The position numbers and the translations under genes are program-made. From Helicobacter ibis (GTDB lineage Bacteria > Campylobacterota > Campylobacteria > Campylobacterales > Helicobacteraceae), in NCBI RefSeq assembly GCF_027859255.1, contig NZ_JAQHXR010000001.1, positions 542,767 through 606,766 on the forward strand: 64,000 nucleotides of DNA, given 5' to 3'. The stretch's first letter is position 1. Each line of letters begins with the position of its first letter. Below are positions 45,881 through 55,067 of this stretch, one piece after another. The notes beneath the pieces are model-generated. The model worked only from the letters and a program-made list of their open reading frames with translations. It ran no database searches and was not told where the DNA came from.

Positions 45881-47797
45881 ATGGGTATTTTGGAGATTTT
45901 AAGAAGTTCTAGTTGTGAAGAAATACAAAAGTTTTGCGAACAGAGATTTAGTAACAATATGACATTTTTCGCAGAATATTATCCACATTTAATAACTCCA
46001 TTACAACAACCAGCTAATGATTATAGGCTATATATAGGAAAAGAGGGCATAAATATAATAGATGTTAAAAATAACACTCTAGTTTATGATATTGTAGATG
46101 GCAAAAGCATGATGCTTGATATAAGTGAGGATTTGGCATATAATCCTCCGATAAACAAGAAATGGGATAGATATTTTGGCTCTGAGACTTCAATAATGGG
46201 AGATGAGTTTCGAAATACTGCAAAGATGTGCAATGGTCTTTTAGAATTTGTAACAAACAATAAAGCAACAACACAAGCATATCATTTACCTAATGGATTA
46301 TTACCCTCAATTACCATGCTTGGTTTAGGTGGTGGCATTGCTTTGCAGATATTGGCAGAAAATTACTTTATCCATAGCTTTTTGATATTTGAAGAAAATT
46401 TAGATATGTTTAGAATTGCTTGTTTTTTTATCGATTTTCCTTTATTGTTTGTTAAAACAAATAACAATTCTGGATATATGTTTATAGAAAGCTTAATAAA
46501 TAGGGAAGCAATCATCTCTTATTTTGCCCTTAGAAGATTTAGTGCTTGTGCTATAAGATTTGAACTTGCTATGTATAACACGCCAACGATACAAAGTGTC
46601 AAAGATATAATTTATGAAGCACATAGTTTGGCTATGAGAGGTTGGGGGACATTTGAAGATGAAATAATAGGTGTTACTAATAAAAAGGCTACAAAAACAT
46701 CTAGGATTCTAATAGAACCAAAGAGGGTAAATGCACCTATATGTGTGGTTGGAAATGGACCTAGCTTAGATTCATTGTTACCATTTATAAAAGACAATAA
46801 AGACAAAATGATAATATTTTCTTGTGGCACCGCATTAAAACCATTGCTGAACTATGGTATAAAACCTGATTTTCAAATAGAAATAGAAAGACATGATTAC
46901 TTGGATAAAGTTCTGCTTGAAGCACCTTTAGATGATATTCCACTATTGTGTGCCAGTGTGCTTAATAAAAATGCAAAAGAAGTAGCAAAAGAGTTATATA
47001 TTTTTGAAAGAGAAGGTTCAGCAGCTGCTGCTTTAAATAGACCAAAGTTTCAAGTTGGGTTTGCTGCGCCATTTGTTGGTAATGCAGGAGCTGCATTGGC
47101 CGCATATCTTGGGAGTGATGTTTTGTTGTGTGGTATTGATTGTGGCTATAAAAAAGGCTCTACAAAACATGCCAAAGGCTCTCACTATGGAGAAGAGAAG
47201 GCAGAGATTCCAGAGGATGCGTATAGGGTAGATGGTAATTTTAGTGATGATATTTATTCAGATTCATTATTTTCACTATCTCGTGCTACGTTAGAAGAAG
47301 CATTTGCAAGACTTAACCCTTTTAATGTTTTAAACTTAAGTGATGGTGCTTATATAAAAGGTGCTAAGCCAACTTTGGCAGATGAGTTTGAATTAAAGAA
47401 AATAAATAAAAAGCAAGAAATAAAGAATCTAAAATCACTCTTTGGTGATCCTAGTGAGATTGGATTTTATTCTAAAGATGATAAGATATATATGTTTGAG
47501 ATTCTTGCTTTTAAACGACATCTATCAGATATGTTTAAGCAAAAAATCACAAATAAAAAAGATTTGTTTAATTGTTTAGATAGGTTCATAGATGAAATAG
47601 TAAAAGTAGCAAAGAGGGACGATTTTATTACAATATTATTTGGCGGATCAATAAGTCACTTTTTATACACAATAGCTTTAGCGGCATTGCATATACCTAG
47701 TGATAATATATTACCATTATGGAAGAAGGCAGGGGAGTTGTTTGATGAAAATTGTGAAAAGATGATAGCGGAATTCCGTGAAACGCTAAAGTTGTAA
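45881..47797 (+). CDS. Motility accessory factor (Maf-type flagellin glycosyltransferase)
   Basis: 638 residues. Central DUF115/MptE-like domain: APICVVGNGPSLDSLLPF (about 285-302), IIFSCGTALKPLLNYGIKPDF, QVGFAAPFVGNAGAALAAYLG, and LCGIDCGYKKGSTKHAKGSHYG. In Campylobacter and Helicobacter, Maf proteins transfer pseudaminic or legionaminic acid to flagellin and are needed for filament assembly. Immediately downstream is a sigma54-type promoter and flgP, which fits motility. A fragment resembling this protein lies antisense at 53.0-53.25 kb. Confidence 0.9.
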   Translation: MGILEILRSSSCEEIQKFCEQRFSNNMTFFAEYYPHLITPLQQPANDYRLYIGKEGINIIDVKNNTLVYDIVDGKSMMLDISEDLAYNPPINKKWDRYFGSETSIMGDEFRNTAKMCNGLLEFVTNNKATTQAYHLPNGLLPSITMLGLGGGIALQILAENYFIHSFLIFEENLDMFRIACFFIDFPLLFVKTNNNSGYMFIESLINREAIISYFALRRFSACAIRFELAMYNTPTIQSVKDIIYEAHSLAMRGWGTFEDEIIGVTNKKATKTSRILIEPKRVNAPICVVGNGPSLDSLLPFIKDNKDKMIIFSCGTALKPLLNYGIKPDFQIEIERHDYLDKVLLEAPLDDIPLLCASVLNKNAKEVAKELYIFEREGSAAAALNRPKFQVGFAAPFVGNAGAALAAYLGSDVLLCGIDCGYKKGSTKHAKGSHYGEEKAEIPEDAYRVDGNFSDDIYSDSLFSLSRATLEEAFARLNPFNVLNLSDGAYIKGAKPTLADEFELKKINKKQEIKNLKSLFGDPSEIGFYSKDDKIYMFEILAFKRHLSDMFKQKITNKKDLFNCLDRFIDEIVKVAKRDDFITILFGGSISHFLYTIALAALHIPSDNILPLWKKAGELFDENCEKMIAEFRETLKL

Positions 47798-47799
47798 AG

Positions 47800-47817
47800 T
47801 TGGAACACTTATTGCTT
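47800..47817 (+). promoter_or_regulatory. Sigma54 (RpoN) promoter of flgP
   Basis: TTGGAAC (47800-47806) and TTGCTT (47812-47817), that is GGAA-N6-TTGCTT, an exact match to the Campylobacter/Helicobacter RpoN consensus. It begins three bases after the maf stop. The predicted transcript start near 47828 lies upstream of the chosen flgP start at 47855. Confidence 0.85.
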
Positions 47818-47854
47818 TACTATGTTTTGTAAATTAATGTCAAAAAGGATTGAA

Positions 47855-48430
47855 ATGACAAAGAAAACAATATCTTCAGTATTAGCAGGAATGCTTTTAG
47901 GGACAAGTTTATTAGTAGCACAAGTAGGTGGAGTTAGTACTTCTACTTCTGTTGTTGGAGTTAGTCCTTCTACTTCTCCAGTTGGCAGATCAAGCTTCCA
48001 AACTAGTGGTAGAAACTCAAATGCACCATCAGGATTGCAAGGTGTAGAAGTTGGTGGAGATGAGATATTAATCCCAAATGCACCTATGATGACACCATCT
48101 AGCATTATTGAAATTAGTGCTATTGGTATGGGTGTAGCACCCGAAACTACGGTTTCTCCTGCACAAGCTTTAGCGTTAGCTAAGAGAGCTGCAATTGTAG
48201 ATGCTTATAGACAAATTGGTGAAAAAATGTATGGTATTAGAGTAAATGCACAAGATACAGTTAGAGACATGGTGCTAAAGAACTCTACTATCAAAACTAA
48301 AGTTATGGCGGTTATTAGAAATGCTGAAATAGTAGAAACTATCTATAAAGATGGATTATGCCAAGTTAGCATGGAATTAAAGCTTGATGGAAAAAGATGG
48401 TATCGTGTATTAACAGGCGAACAATTCTAG
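47855..48430 (+). CDS. flgP: FlgP-like outer-membrane/basal-disk protein (LPP20 family)
   Basis: 191 residues from ATG 47855 (AAAAGGA upstream; ATG 47822 lies too close to the RpoN promoter). Signal peptide MTKKTISSVLAGMLLGTSLL without a lipobox cysteine. Then a Ser/Thr/Gly-rich linker with a repeated unit (GVSTSTS, GVSPSTS) and an LPP20-type domain: EISAIGMGVAPET, SPAQALALAKRAAIVDAYRQ, VSMELKLDGKRWYRVL. C. jejuni FlgP forms the basal disk around the flagellar motor. Placed directly behind maf and driven by a RpoN promoter, which matches class II flagellar genes. Confidence 0.82.
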   Translation: MTKKTISSVLAGMLLGTSLLVAQVGGVSTSTSVVGVSPSTSPVGRSSFQTSGRNSNAPSGLQGVEVGGDEILIPNAPMMTPSSIIEISAIGMGVAPETTVSPAQALALAKRAAIVDAYRQIGEKMYGIRVNAQDTVRDMVLKNSTIKTKVMAVIRNAEIVETIYKDGLCQVSMELKLDGKRWYRVLTGEQF

Positions 48431-48891
48431 GATTGTTGCTTATCTTTATGGTAGTGGGGTGTGCAAATCCCACTTTACCAAGCAATAAAAAATCTGCAGT
48501 TGTCTTATTTCTTACAAATTCTTTTAAATACAATGATGTTGGATTTTTGAAAAAAGATTCAAATAATGCTTCTTTAGAGTTGTTTAATGCTGGAAATTTA
48601 CTTTTTAGCTTTAAAGTTACAAAAAATAGTATTTGTATAGATAATCAATGCTATTCTAATGCCTCACTTGTTAGGCGATTTTTTGGCGATGATTCTTATT
48701 TGGGACTTGATTTTAGGAATGTTTTATTGGGAGAACCAATATTTAACAAAGAAGGATTCTTGAAAAATGAATTTGGATTCACACAGACAATTAAAAGATC
48801 CCAAGGAACACTTATATATATTGTAAATAAAAATGGAATCTATCTAAAAGATTCAAGCCAAAAACTAGTTTTAGAAATAGAGTATCAATGA
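48397..48891 (+). CDS. Lipoprotein, possible FlgQ-position partner
   Basis: 164 residues overlapping flgP by 34 bases. Signal peptide INRRTILGLLLIFMVVGC with lipobox VVGC, then a beta-rich domain (SAVVLFLTNSFKYNDVGF, LLFSFKVTKNSICIDN). In C. jejuni the second gene of the operon, flgQ, works with flgP, but this protein is much shorter than FlgQ (about 330) and I see no shared domain. Likely outer-membrane anchored and motility-related by context. The last four bases overlap the next gene. Confidence 0.7.
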   Translation: MVSCINRRTILGLLLIFMVVGCANPTLPSNKKSAVVLFLTNSFKYNDVGFLKKDSNNASLELFNAGNLLFSFKVTKNSICIDNQCYSNASLVRRFFGDDSYLGLDFRNVLLGEPIFNKEGFLKNEFGFTQTIKRSQGTLIYIVNKNGIYLKDSSQKLVLEIEYQ

Positions 48892-49583
48892 CGCAAATTT
48901 ATCAACCAAAAAATGGATACTGCTACAATAGCGATACTTTGTTTTTGTATGACTTTGCACTTAAGTTTCTAAAAAAAGATTCATATGTGCTTGATGTTGG
49001 GGCTGGTTGTGGGATACTTGGGATCTTATGTGCTAGAGATATATCAATAAGCTTAAGTTCAATTGAAAAAAACAAAAATGCATTTTTATTGTGTGCGAAT
49101 AATTTTAGGATAAATAAAATAAGTGCTAATTGTATTTTGGGTGATTTTTTAGAATATGATTTTTTGGAATCTAGATTTGATTTTATTATCTCAAATCCGC
49201 CTTTTTACCACTCAAATGTAATAAAGAGTGAAAATGAGTGGATTTATATGGCAAGATATAGCGAGAATCTACCATTATTATCAATGATAGAAAAGATAAA
49301 TTCAATTTTAAAACCTAATGGAGAGTTTGTCTTTTGCTATGATTCAAAGGCACTTTGTGATGTGCTTACTTCTCTAAAGCGATACAAAATTAATCCAATA
49401 GAAATAAGATTTGTATATCCTAGTAGTTCAAAAGATTCTACTATTTTTCTATGTAGGGCAAAGAAAAATTCAAAAAGTCAAAGTAAAATATTGCCACCAT
49501 TATTTACACATGATAATGGAGAATTTAGCATGGAAGTAAAAGAGATTTATAAAAAAGCAAATACATGGAGCATTAAATGTTAG
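48888..49583 (+). CDS. TrmN6/YfiC-type N6-adenine tRNA methyltransferase
   Basis: 231-residue SAM methyltransferase. The N-terminal YQPKNGYCYNSDTLFLYDF matches the YfiC family's start (F-x-M-(G/N)-x-D-(A/S)-x-L), motif I is DVGAGCGILGILCA, and the catalytic motif IV FIISNPPFY (NPPF). Members methylate A37 of tRNA1(Val). Translationally coupled to the lipoprotein and YkgJ genes, with overlaps of four and seven bases. Confidence 0.8.
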   Translation: MTQIYQPKNGYCYNSDTLFLYDFALKFLKKDSYVLDVGAGCGILGILCARDISISLSSIEKNKNAFLLCANNFRINKISANCILGDFLEYDFLESRFDFIISNPPFYHSNVIKSENEWIYMARYSENLPLLSMIEKINSILKPNGEFVFCYDSKALCDVLTSLKRYKINPIEIRFVYPSSSKDSTIFLCRAKKNSKSQSKILPPLFTHDNGEFSMEVKEIYKKANTWSIKC

Positions 49584-49945
49584 AGTATGATTTTACCTTT
49601 GATCCTTCAAAGTGCGAAGAGTGTGGCGGAAAGTGTTGCACTGGGGAGAGTGGATATGTCTTTGTAACGCCTTATGATATAGAAGAAATATCGAAGTTTT
49701 TAAATATGGATTTTAATGAATTTTCTGTAAAATTTGTCCGAAAAGTAGGGTATAAATACTCACTAACAGAGAAGATTCAAAAAGATGGCAAAGGACATGC
49801 TTGTGTGTTTTTTGACGAAGAGACAAGAAAATGTCAAATATATAGCAGAAGACCAAAGCAATGTGTGTCATTTCCGTTTTGGGAATGCTATAAAGATGAC
49901 TTTGAACCATTATTAAAGGAATGTATAGGTGTTTGCAAGAAGTAG
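49577..49945 (+). CDS. YkgJ family cysteine-cluster protein
   Basis: 122 residues. Metal-binding cluster CEECGGKCCTGESGYVFVTPYDI at residues about 14-36, later ACVFFDEETRKCQIYSRRP-x-QC and C-terminal C-x-x-x-C (CIGVCKK). The pattern C-x-x-C-x-x-x-CC with C-x-x-Y-x-x-RP-x-x-C is the YkgJ (PF03692) zinc/iron-chelating family. Function unknown. Overlaps both neighbours. Confidence 0.9.
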   Translation: MLEYDFTFDPSKCEECGGKCCTGESGYVFVTPYDIEEISKFLNMDFNEFSVKFVRKVGYKYSLTEKIQKDGKGHACVFFDEETRKCQIYSRRPKQCVSFPFWECYKDDFEPLLKECIGVCKK

Positions 49946-51221
49946 TGTTTTGTTTTTGGTTGCTATTGTTATCTTTGTATATGGTTGCGTTAGAGCGACA
50001 AATGTAGTTAATAATCCTTATATCTTTGAATCTGTAAGTAGAGAAGATGAGTATATTGCATTAGGTTATTATTACTTAGATCTCAAAAAATATAAAGAAG
50101 CAAAAGATGCTTTTCAACAAGCTTATACAATTACAGATAATAAGGTGTATTTGAAGGAGATTATAGGAATCTTAATACTTATGGGAGATGTAAGTGAAGC
50201 TAAAAAGCAAGCAGATCGATATTTAAAGACAAATTTAGATGACGATGAAATAAGAAATGTTCTAATAGGGATTCTAACTTCAACCAAACAATACGAAGCT
50301 GCAAGATTTGAGGCACGAATCCTTGTGAAAAATGATAGAAGTGAAAAAAACTTAGAAACGCTATCTTCTGTGTATTTTTTACAAAATGATTATAAAAATA
50401 GTGCAAAATATCTGCAAGAGGCCTATGAAATAAACCACAATGAGCTTATTTTAGATAAACTTGCTTCAACTTATGCTTTGTTTTTAAATGATACAAATAA
50501 GTCTATAAATCTATATAAAAATCACATAAAAAAGTATGGAATAACGCAGTTAATAGGTGAAAAGTTAGCTCTAATATATGTAAAAGAAGAGAAATATGAA
50601 CAAGCAATTCAGATATATAAACAACTATATGAAGAGACAAACAAGATTCAATACTTGCAAGTCATACTAGAAATCTATCTAAAAACAAAAGAGCTAAATA
50701 AAGCACAAAAACTACTAGAAACTAATCATAGCTTGACATATAGCGATGAGAGATTTTTGGAGATTTTATTAGATATTTATAATATTAAAAAAGATTATAA
50801 AAACAGCATTAGAATCTTAAATGATTTATATGATATGAGCGGTAATTCAGGCTATTTAGCACTAGAGGCAGTGTATATATACGAAAGTGCAAATGATAAA
50901 AAAGATAAAAAGATTCTAAATGAAGTTAGCACAAAGCTAGAAAAAGCATTGCAAGACTTTAATGAAGCATTATATCTTAATTATCTTGGGTATTTGCTAA
51001 TTGATAATGACATGGATATAAATAAGGGCATTAAATATGTAGAAAAAGCTTTATTAATAGAGCCTTCTAATGTATATTATTTAGATTCGCTTGCATGGGG
51101 TTATTATAAACTAAAAGATTGCAAGAAGGCAAAAGAGATAATGTCTACAATATCGCAAGAAGAGATAAATAAAGAAGAAGAAATATTAGAGCATAATAAA
51201 AAGATACAAACTTGTAAATAG
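49929..51221 (+). CDS. TPR lipoprotein
   Basis: 430 residues, GTG start at 49929 with AAAGGA upstream, overlapping YkgJ by 17 bases. Signal peptide SSVLFLVAIVIFVYGC with a lipobox YGC, then tandem TPR-type helical pairs over most of the length (YYLDLKKYKEAKDAFQQA, KEEKYEQAIQIYKQLYEE, KKDYKNSIRILNDLYDM, NKGIKYVEKALLIEPSN). Typical of an outer- or inner-membrane scaffold; TPR lipoproteins in Helicobacter include PflA-like motility proteins, but this cannot be decided here. Confidence 0.82.
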   Translation: MFARSSVLFLVAIVIFVYGCVRATNVVNNPYIFESVSREDEYIALGYYYLDLKKYKEAKDAFQQAYTITDNKVYLKEIIGILILMGDVSEAKKQADRYLKTNLDDDEIRNVLIGILTSTKQYEAARFEARILVKNDRSEKNLETLSSVYFLQNDYKNSAKYLQEAYEINHNELILDKLASTYALFLNDTNKSINLYKNHIKKYGITQLIGEKLALIYVKEEKYEQAIQIYKQLYEETNKIQYLQVILEIYLKTKELNKAQKLLETNHSLTYSDERFLEILLDIYNIKKDYKNSIRILNDLYDMSGNSGYLALEAVYIYESANDKKDKKILNEVSTKLEKALQDFNEALYLNYLGYLLIDNDMDINKGIKYVEKALLIEPSNVYYLDSLAWGYYKLKDCKKAKEIMSTISQEEINKEEEILEHNKKIQTCK

Positions 51222-51230
51222 GGGTTGTTT

Positions 51231-51977
51231 ATGAGTGTTTTAGTTACTGGAGCTTCAGCTGGATTTGGTAGGGCTATTGCAAAGAAGTTTGCTAATAATG
51301 GACATAAGGTTGTAGCAGTTGCAAGAAGGAAAGAAAAGCTAGAATCTTTAAAAGATGAAATTAAAAATTGTCAAATTATTGCTTGTGATATTTGCAATAG
51401 AGATGAATTATTAAGAGGCTTTGAATCTTTGGATAAAGATTATAAAGATGTAGATATTTTAATAAATAATGCTGGATTAGCACTTGGAATTGCTAAGGCT
51501 CAAAATTGTGAATTTGATGATTGGGATAGAATGATAGAGGTAAATATTAAGGCATTAAGCTTTATTACTCATTACTTTTTACCAAAAATGATAGAAAATA
51601 AAAATGGACATATAATAAATATAGGCTCAATAGCAGGGACATATCCGTATCCGGGAGGTAATGTATATGGAGCTACAAAAGCATTTGTAAAGCAATTTTC
51701 TTTAAATCTAAAAGCTGATGTGGCAGGAAGCGGGGTTAGGGTTAGCAATATTGAGCCGGGTTTGTCTAGTGATAGCGAGTTTTCGCTTGTTAGATTCAAA
51801 GGAGATAGTAAAAAGGTGGAGGAGTTATATAGAGATTCAAATGCATTAAAACCAGAAGATATTGCAGAATCTGTGTATTTTGTCGCAAATATGCCAAAAC
51901 ATGTAAATATAAATAGCATAGAATTAATGCCAACTTCACAGAGTTTTGCTGCATTAGATGTGTATCGTTCAAAGTAG
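51231..51977 (+). CDS. Short-chain dehydrogenase (YdfG-like)
   Basis: 248 residues; ATG 51231 chosen for AGGGG six bases upstream. NAD(P) motif VTGASAGFGRAIAKKF, NNAGLALG, catalytic Ser (IGSIAGTYPYPGG) and YGATKAFVKQF. The segment PYPGGNVYGATKAFV-x-QFS-x-N-L and NIEPG match the YdfG/3-hydroxy acid (serine/threonine) dehydrogenase branch. Substrate unproven. Lies between the TPR lipoprotein and pheA on the same strand. Confidence 0.88.
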   Translation: MSVLVTGASAGFGRAIAKKFANNGHKVVAVARRKEKLESLKDEIKNCQIIACDICNRDELLRGFESLDKDYKDVDILINNAGLALGIAKAQNCEFDDWDRMIEVNIKALSFITHYFLPKMIENKNGHIINIGSIAGTYPYPGGNVYGATKAFVKQFSLNLKADVAGSGVRVSNIEPGLSSDSEFSLVRFKGDSKKVEELYRDSNALKPEDIAESVYFVANMPKHVNINSIELMPTSQSFAALDVYRSK

Positions 51978-51985
51978 GGGGATTT

Positions 51986-53053
51986 ATGAAATTACAGCAT
52001 TTTAGAGAAGAGATAGATAATATTGACGATAAGATTTTAGAGCTTTTAGATAAGCGAATGGAAATCGTAAAGAGAATAGGGAAGACAAAGACAACAAATA
52101 ATATTCCAATCTACCACCCAAAACGAGAACAAGAAATAATAAATCGCCTAAGTGCTAAGAATCCAAACTTTCTAACTAAAAGTGCGATAGAGGCGATTTA
52201 TTTAGAAGTGTTTGCAGTTAGTAGAAATTTAGAGCTACCAGAAAAAGTAGCCTATTTAGGACCTATTGGTAGCTATACACATCAAGCAGCTGAAAGCAGG
52301 TTTGGTGCTATGTGTGAATATTTCTCACACAATACAATACAATCTACGATAAAGTCGCTAGAGAGTGGTCGCGTGAGCTATGCAGTAATACCCATAGAGA
52401 ATAATCAAAATGGATTTGTTGGAGAGACTTTAGACCTTTTGAGGGATACTAGATACAACATAGTTGCTGAAGTTTATATGCCGATTCATCATTGCTTTGC
52501 TTCGCTATCAGAAAAGCTAGATGAAATAGAGGTTTTATACTCTAAAGATATAGCCTTTGGGCAATGTTTTAATTTCTTAAATGAACATAGTTTAGACCAT
52601 ATAGAAAGAATCCCAGTAGAATCCACAGCAAAAGCAGCACAACTAGCAAGTGAAAACAAAAAAAGTGCAGCAATTTGTTCAAGTATTGCTTCAAAGCTTT
52701 ATAATGTGCCTGTTATGTTTGATAATATAGAAGATACAAGTGGTAATAAAACTAGATTTATAATTATGAGTAATTTTAAAAATCAAAAAAGCGGAAATGA
52801 TAAGACAACTATTTTTGCAAATTTGGAAGGCTCTGATAAGCCGGGAGTGTTATATCAGCTATTATATGATGTAAGGGATTTAAATATAAATATGACTTCA
52901 ATTCAATCGCGTCCTTCAAAGATGAATGGTAATTTTGAATATTGTTTTTTTATAGATATTGATGGACATATTGATGATGCTAATGTGAGCGAATTATTTT
53001 CTCGTTACAGAAAAGAACTAAAATGGCTAGGAAGCTATCTTAAAAATTGTTAA
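51986..53053 (+). CDS. pheA: Chorismate mutase/prephenate dehydratase
   Basis: 355 residues. N-terminal AroQ chorismate mutase helix (IDDKILELLDKRMEIVKRIG), dehydratase domain from about residue 90 (VAYLGPIGSYTHQAA; active-site NKTRFIIM), and a C-terminal ACT domain with the Phe-binding motif GVLYQLLYDVRDLNINMTSIQSRP. Converts chorismate to phenylpyruvate; feedback inhibited by phenylalanine through the ACT domain. GGGG before the ATG. Confidence 0.96.
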   Translation: MKLQHFREEIDNIDDKILELLDKRMEIVKRIGKTKTTNNIPIYHPKREQEIINRLSAKNPNFLTKSAIEAIYLEVFAVSRNLELPEKVAYLGPIGSYTHQAAESRFGAMCEYFSHNTIQSTIKSLESGRVSYAVIPIENNQNGFVGETLDLLRDTRYNIVAEVYMPIHHCFASLSEKLDEIEVLYSKDIAFGQCFNFLNEHSLDHIERIPVESTAKAAQLASENKKSAAICSSIASKLYNVPVMFDNIEDTSGNKTRFIIMSNFKNQKSGNDKTTIFANLEGSDKPGVLYQLLYDVRDLNINMTSIQSRPSKMNGNFEYCFFIDIDGHIDDANVSELFSRYRKELKWLGSYLKNC

Positions 53054-53251
53054 AACTATTAGGGTAGCTATTGCATTGCCAACAAATGGTGTAGCAAACC
53101 AAATTCGAAACTTTGGTCTATCCAAAGTAACATCAACAGAGCTTTTAGTTAAATACAAATTTGATAAAGATTTATAATATATTCCAATGTTGAGAGGGTT
53201 ATTGTGTAAAACATAATTTAAAATGCCGGTTTTGTGTAACACAAATTGCAC
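53027..53251 (-). pseudogene. Fragment of a second maf gene
   Basis: The antisense frame reads NLYLTKSSVDVTLDRPKFRI then WFATPFVGNAIATL, closely matching ELYIFEREGSAAAALNRPKF-QVGFAAPFVGNAGAAL of the maf gene at 45.9 kb. The rest of Maf is missing and the first 27 bases overlap the 3' end of pheA. A leftover of a duplicated or rearranged motility locus. Confidence 0.7.
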
Positions 53252-53384
53252 TTAGGTTTTACTAGAGCAGTGGCGTAAATAGTCCAAAAGACGCAAGAGG
53301 CAAAGAATACAAGAAAATCTTAAAATTGATTTTTCTTGCACAATGTCAATGCAAAGTGCATTTGATTGGTGTTAAATCGTGAAA
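53252..53384. other. Gene debris, unassigned
   Basis: About 130 bases between the maf fragment and the membrane protein gene. One plus-strand frame gives a short basic stretch (SPKDARGKEYKKILK) after a stop, suggesting part of an old coding sequence, but no family was recognised. Confidence 0.35.
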
Positions 53385-54923
53385 TTAATACACTGAATTA
53401 TTAACATCTGATGATTTGATGTTAAATTGTGGGCTAATGCATTCAAAAACCAAATCATTATCTCTTTTATGTAAAATGCGAATGTTTGTGAGTTGAACTT
53501 TTTCATTGATTTTATTTTTTGTCTGGCAAATTGATGGAATATTAATTGTGTGAATTGAATTTAATGTTAGGTTTTTTGCATTGCTTGGAATATTGCTAAT
53601 TTTGGAAAATAAATCACTTTCTTTTGCTAAAACAGGGTTACTTTTGCAGGCTAGCAAAATCTCTTCTCCTCTGTTTGAGAGTATATGGACATTTTTTAAA
53701 ATAATTTCATTTTTTGACAGGATAAAATAGCAATTTTTTTGATAATTTGAAGGAGTGTCGGACTTTAAAGAGATAGAACTTAAATTATAATTGCCTAGTT
53801 TTAGTAGAGATATAATATTTGATGAAAAAAGCATTAGGATTATCAAAAGAGTTGCTATGAAAGTGGTCATAATAAAAGGGGAGTTTATGATGCTAAAGTT
53901 GAGTTTTAATGGTAAAAATATAAAGAAGAAATTATAGATGAAAAATAAAGCAGTAAGCAACATTAAATCTTCCCAAGTATCAGTTGGTTCTATTAGTGAT
54001 AAAATCAATAAAATATAAACAATAAAATTGCAAACAACTAGAAAAAACATATAAAGCAATGAAGAATATTTATCTTTATGATTTTTAATAACAAATATTG
54101 CAACAACAAAAAATGCAATCAATAATGAAACACAAAGTACAACTAAGATCCATTGTGGAAAAATGTCAAAGACATCTCCTAAAGAGACAAAAATAATCAA
54201 AAGAAGTGGTGTCTCAATAAGTGCAATAAAGGTTAAAATTTGTTTATTGCTCCAGTAGTGTTTAGAATTTTCTTGTATCTTTTTTATATAAAAAATAAAA
54301 AATGTAAAGATTGAACCTATAAAAATAGTACAAGTTATACCAATAACTCCCGTTACAGCCATTAAATACAACATATTATCTTGTGTAATAATGGGTGTAT
54401 AATGAATATCTATAATAAAATACTTCATTAAAATAAGTGCTCCTATGACATTACATAGTGTCAATAGTAATACCCAGTGCTTAACAAAGTATTTTGCAAG
54501 ATTATATAGAGAGTTCATATAATACTTTTCATCAAATTTAATACATAAATTTTCTAAGAAAAATTTATCTTGCTCGTATTGTTTTCCAATTTCATCTTTC
54601 CTCTTTTTTTCTTTGGCGTCATGATAAATCTCTATTGCGGTATGATTTTTTAACGCTTGAAGTAGCGTGTGGGCAGTGTAGTAAATTTCATTATTTAATT
54701 CTTTAAGTTGCGCAGAAAGCTCTATGGTGTATTTTGGGACATCTAATAAATCTTTTTTATTTTTAGCGAGTTTTTTAAGCTCAAAACATTTATTTTTAAT
54801 GGAATCTAACTTTGAATTATGATAAAACTCATTTATCCAATTTATTGTTTCTTGATAAGTTTTTGCAAAAATTTCTTTTTCTTTTAAAAACTCTTTTATA
54901 AGTTTATTATGGGTATCTTGCAT
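53385..54923 (-). CDS. Large membrane protein of unknown function
   Basis: 512 residues. Residues 1-140 are cytoplasmic, highly charged and helical (coiled-coil-like, KKRKDEIGKQYEQDK). Then seven or eight hydrophobic segments between about 145 and 375 (WVLLLTLCNVIGALILM, LMAVTGVIGITCTIFI, LLIIFVSLGDVF, WILVVLCVSLLIAFF and others), followed by a hydrophilic C-terminal domain of about 125 residues with beta character. I recognise no domain. It stands alone between maf debris and purB, near an accessory region. ATG preceded by AAAGGA-type sequence. Confidence 0.75.
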   Translation of the reverse strand: MQDTHNKLIKEFLKEKEIFAKTYQETINWINEFYHNSKLDSIKNKCFELKKLAKNKKDLLDVPKYTIELSAQLKELNNEIYYTAHTLLQALKNHTAIEIYHDAKEKKRKDEIGKQYEQDKFFLENLCIKFDEKYYMNSLYNLAKYFVKHWVLLLTLCNVIGALILMKYFIIDIHYTPIITQDNMLYLMAVTGVIGITCTIFIGSIFTFFIFYIKKIQENSKHYWSNKQILTFIALIETPLLLIIFVSLGDVFDIFPQWILVVLCVSLLIAFFVVAIFVIKNHKDKYSSLLYMFFLVVCNFIVYILLILSLIEPTDTWEDLMLLTALFFIYNFFFIFLPLKLNFSIINSPFIMTTFIATLLIILMLFSSNIISLLKLGNYNLSSISLKSDTPSNYQKNCYFILSKNEIILKNVHILSNRGEEILLACKSNPVLAKESDLFSKISNIPSNAKNLTLNSIHTINIPSICQTKNKINEKVQLTNIRILHKRDNDLVFECISPQFNIKSSDVNNSVY

Positions 54924-55067
54924 AATTGTCCTTTAAAAAACAAAGTTCTAAATATCTCTTTTTTATTCAAAATCACAAAAGAATTATAAAGAAGTAATTT
55001 AATGCTTCTAGTTTATATAAACAAAAGTATCTTATAATTTTATTTATATTATAAGTTAAGGATAAGT

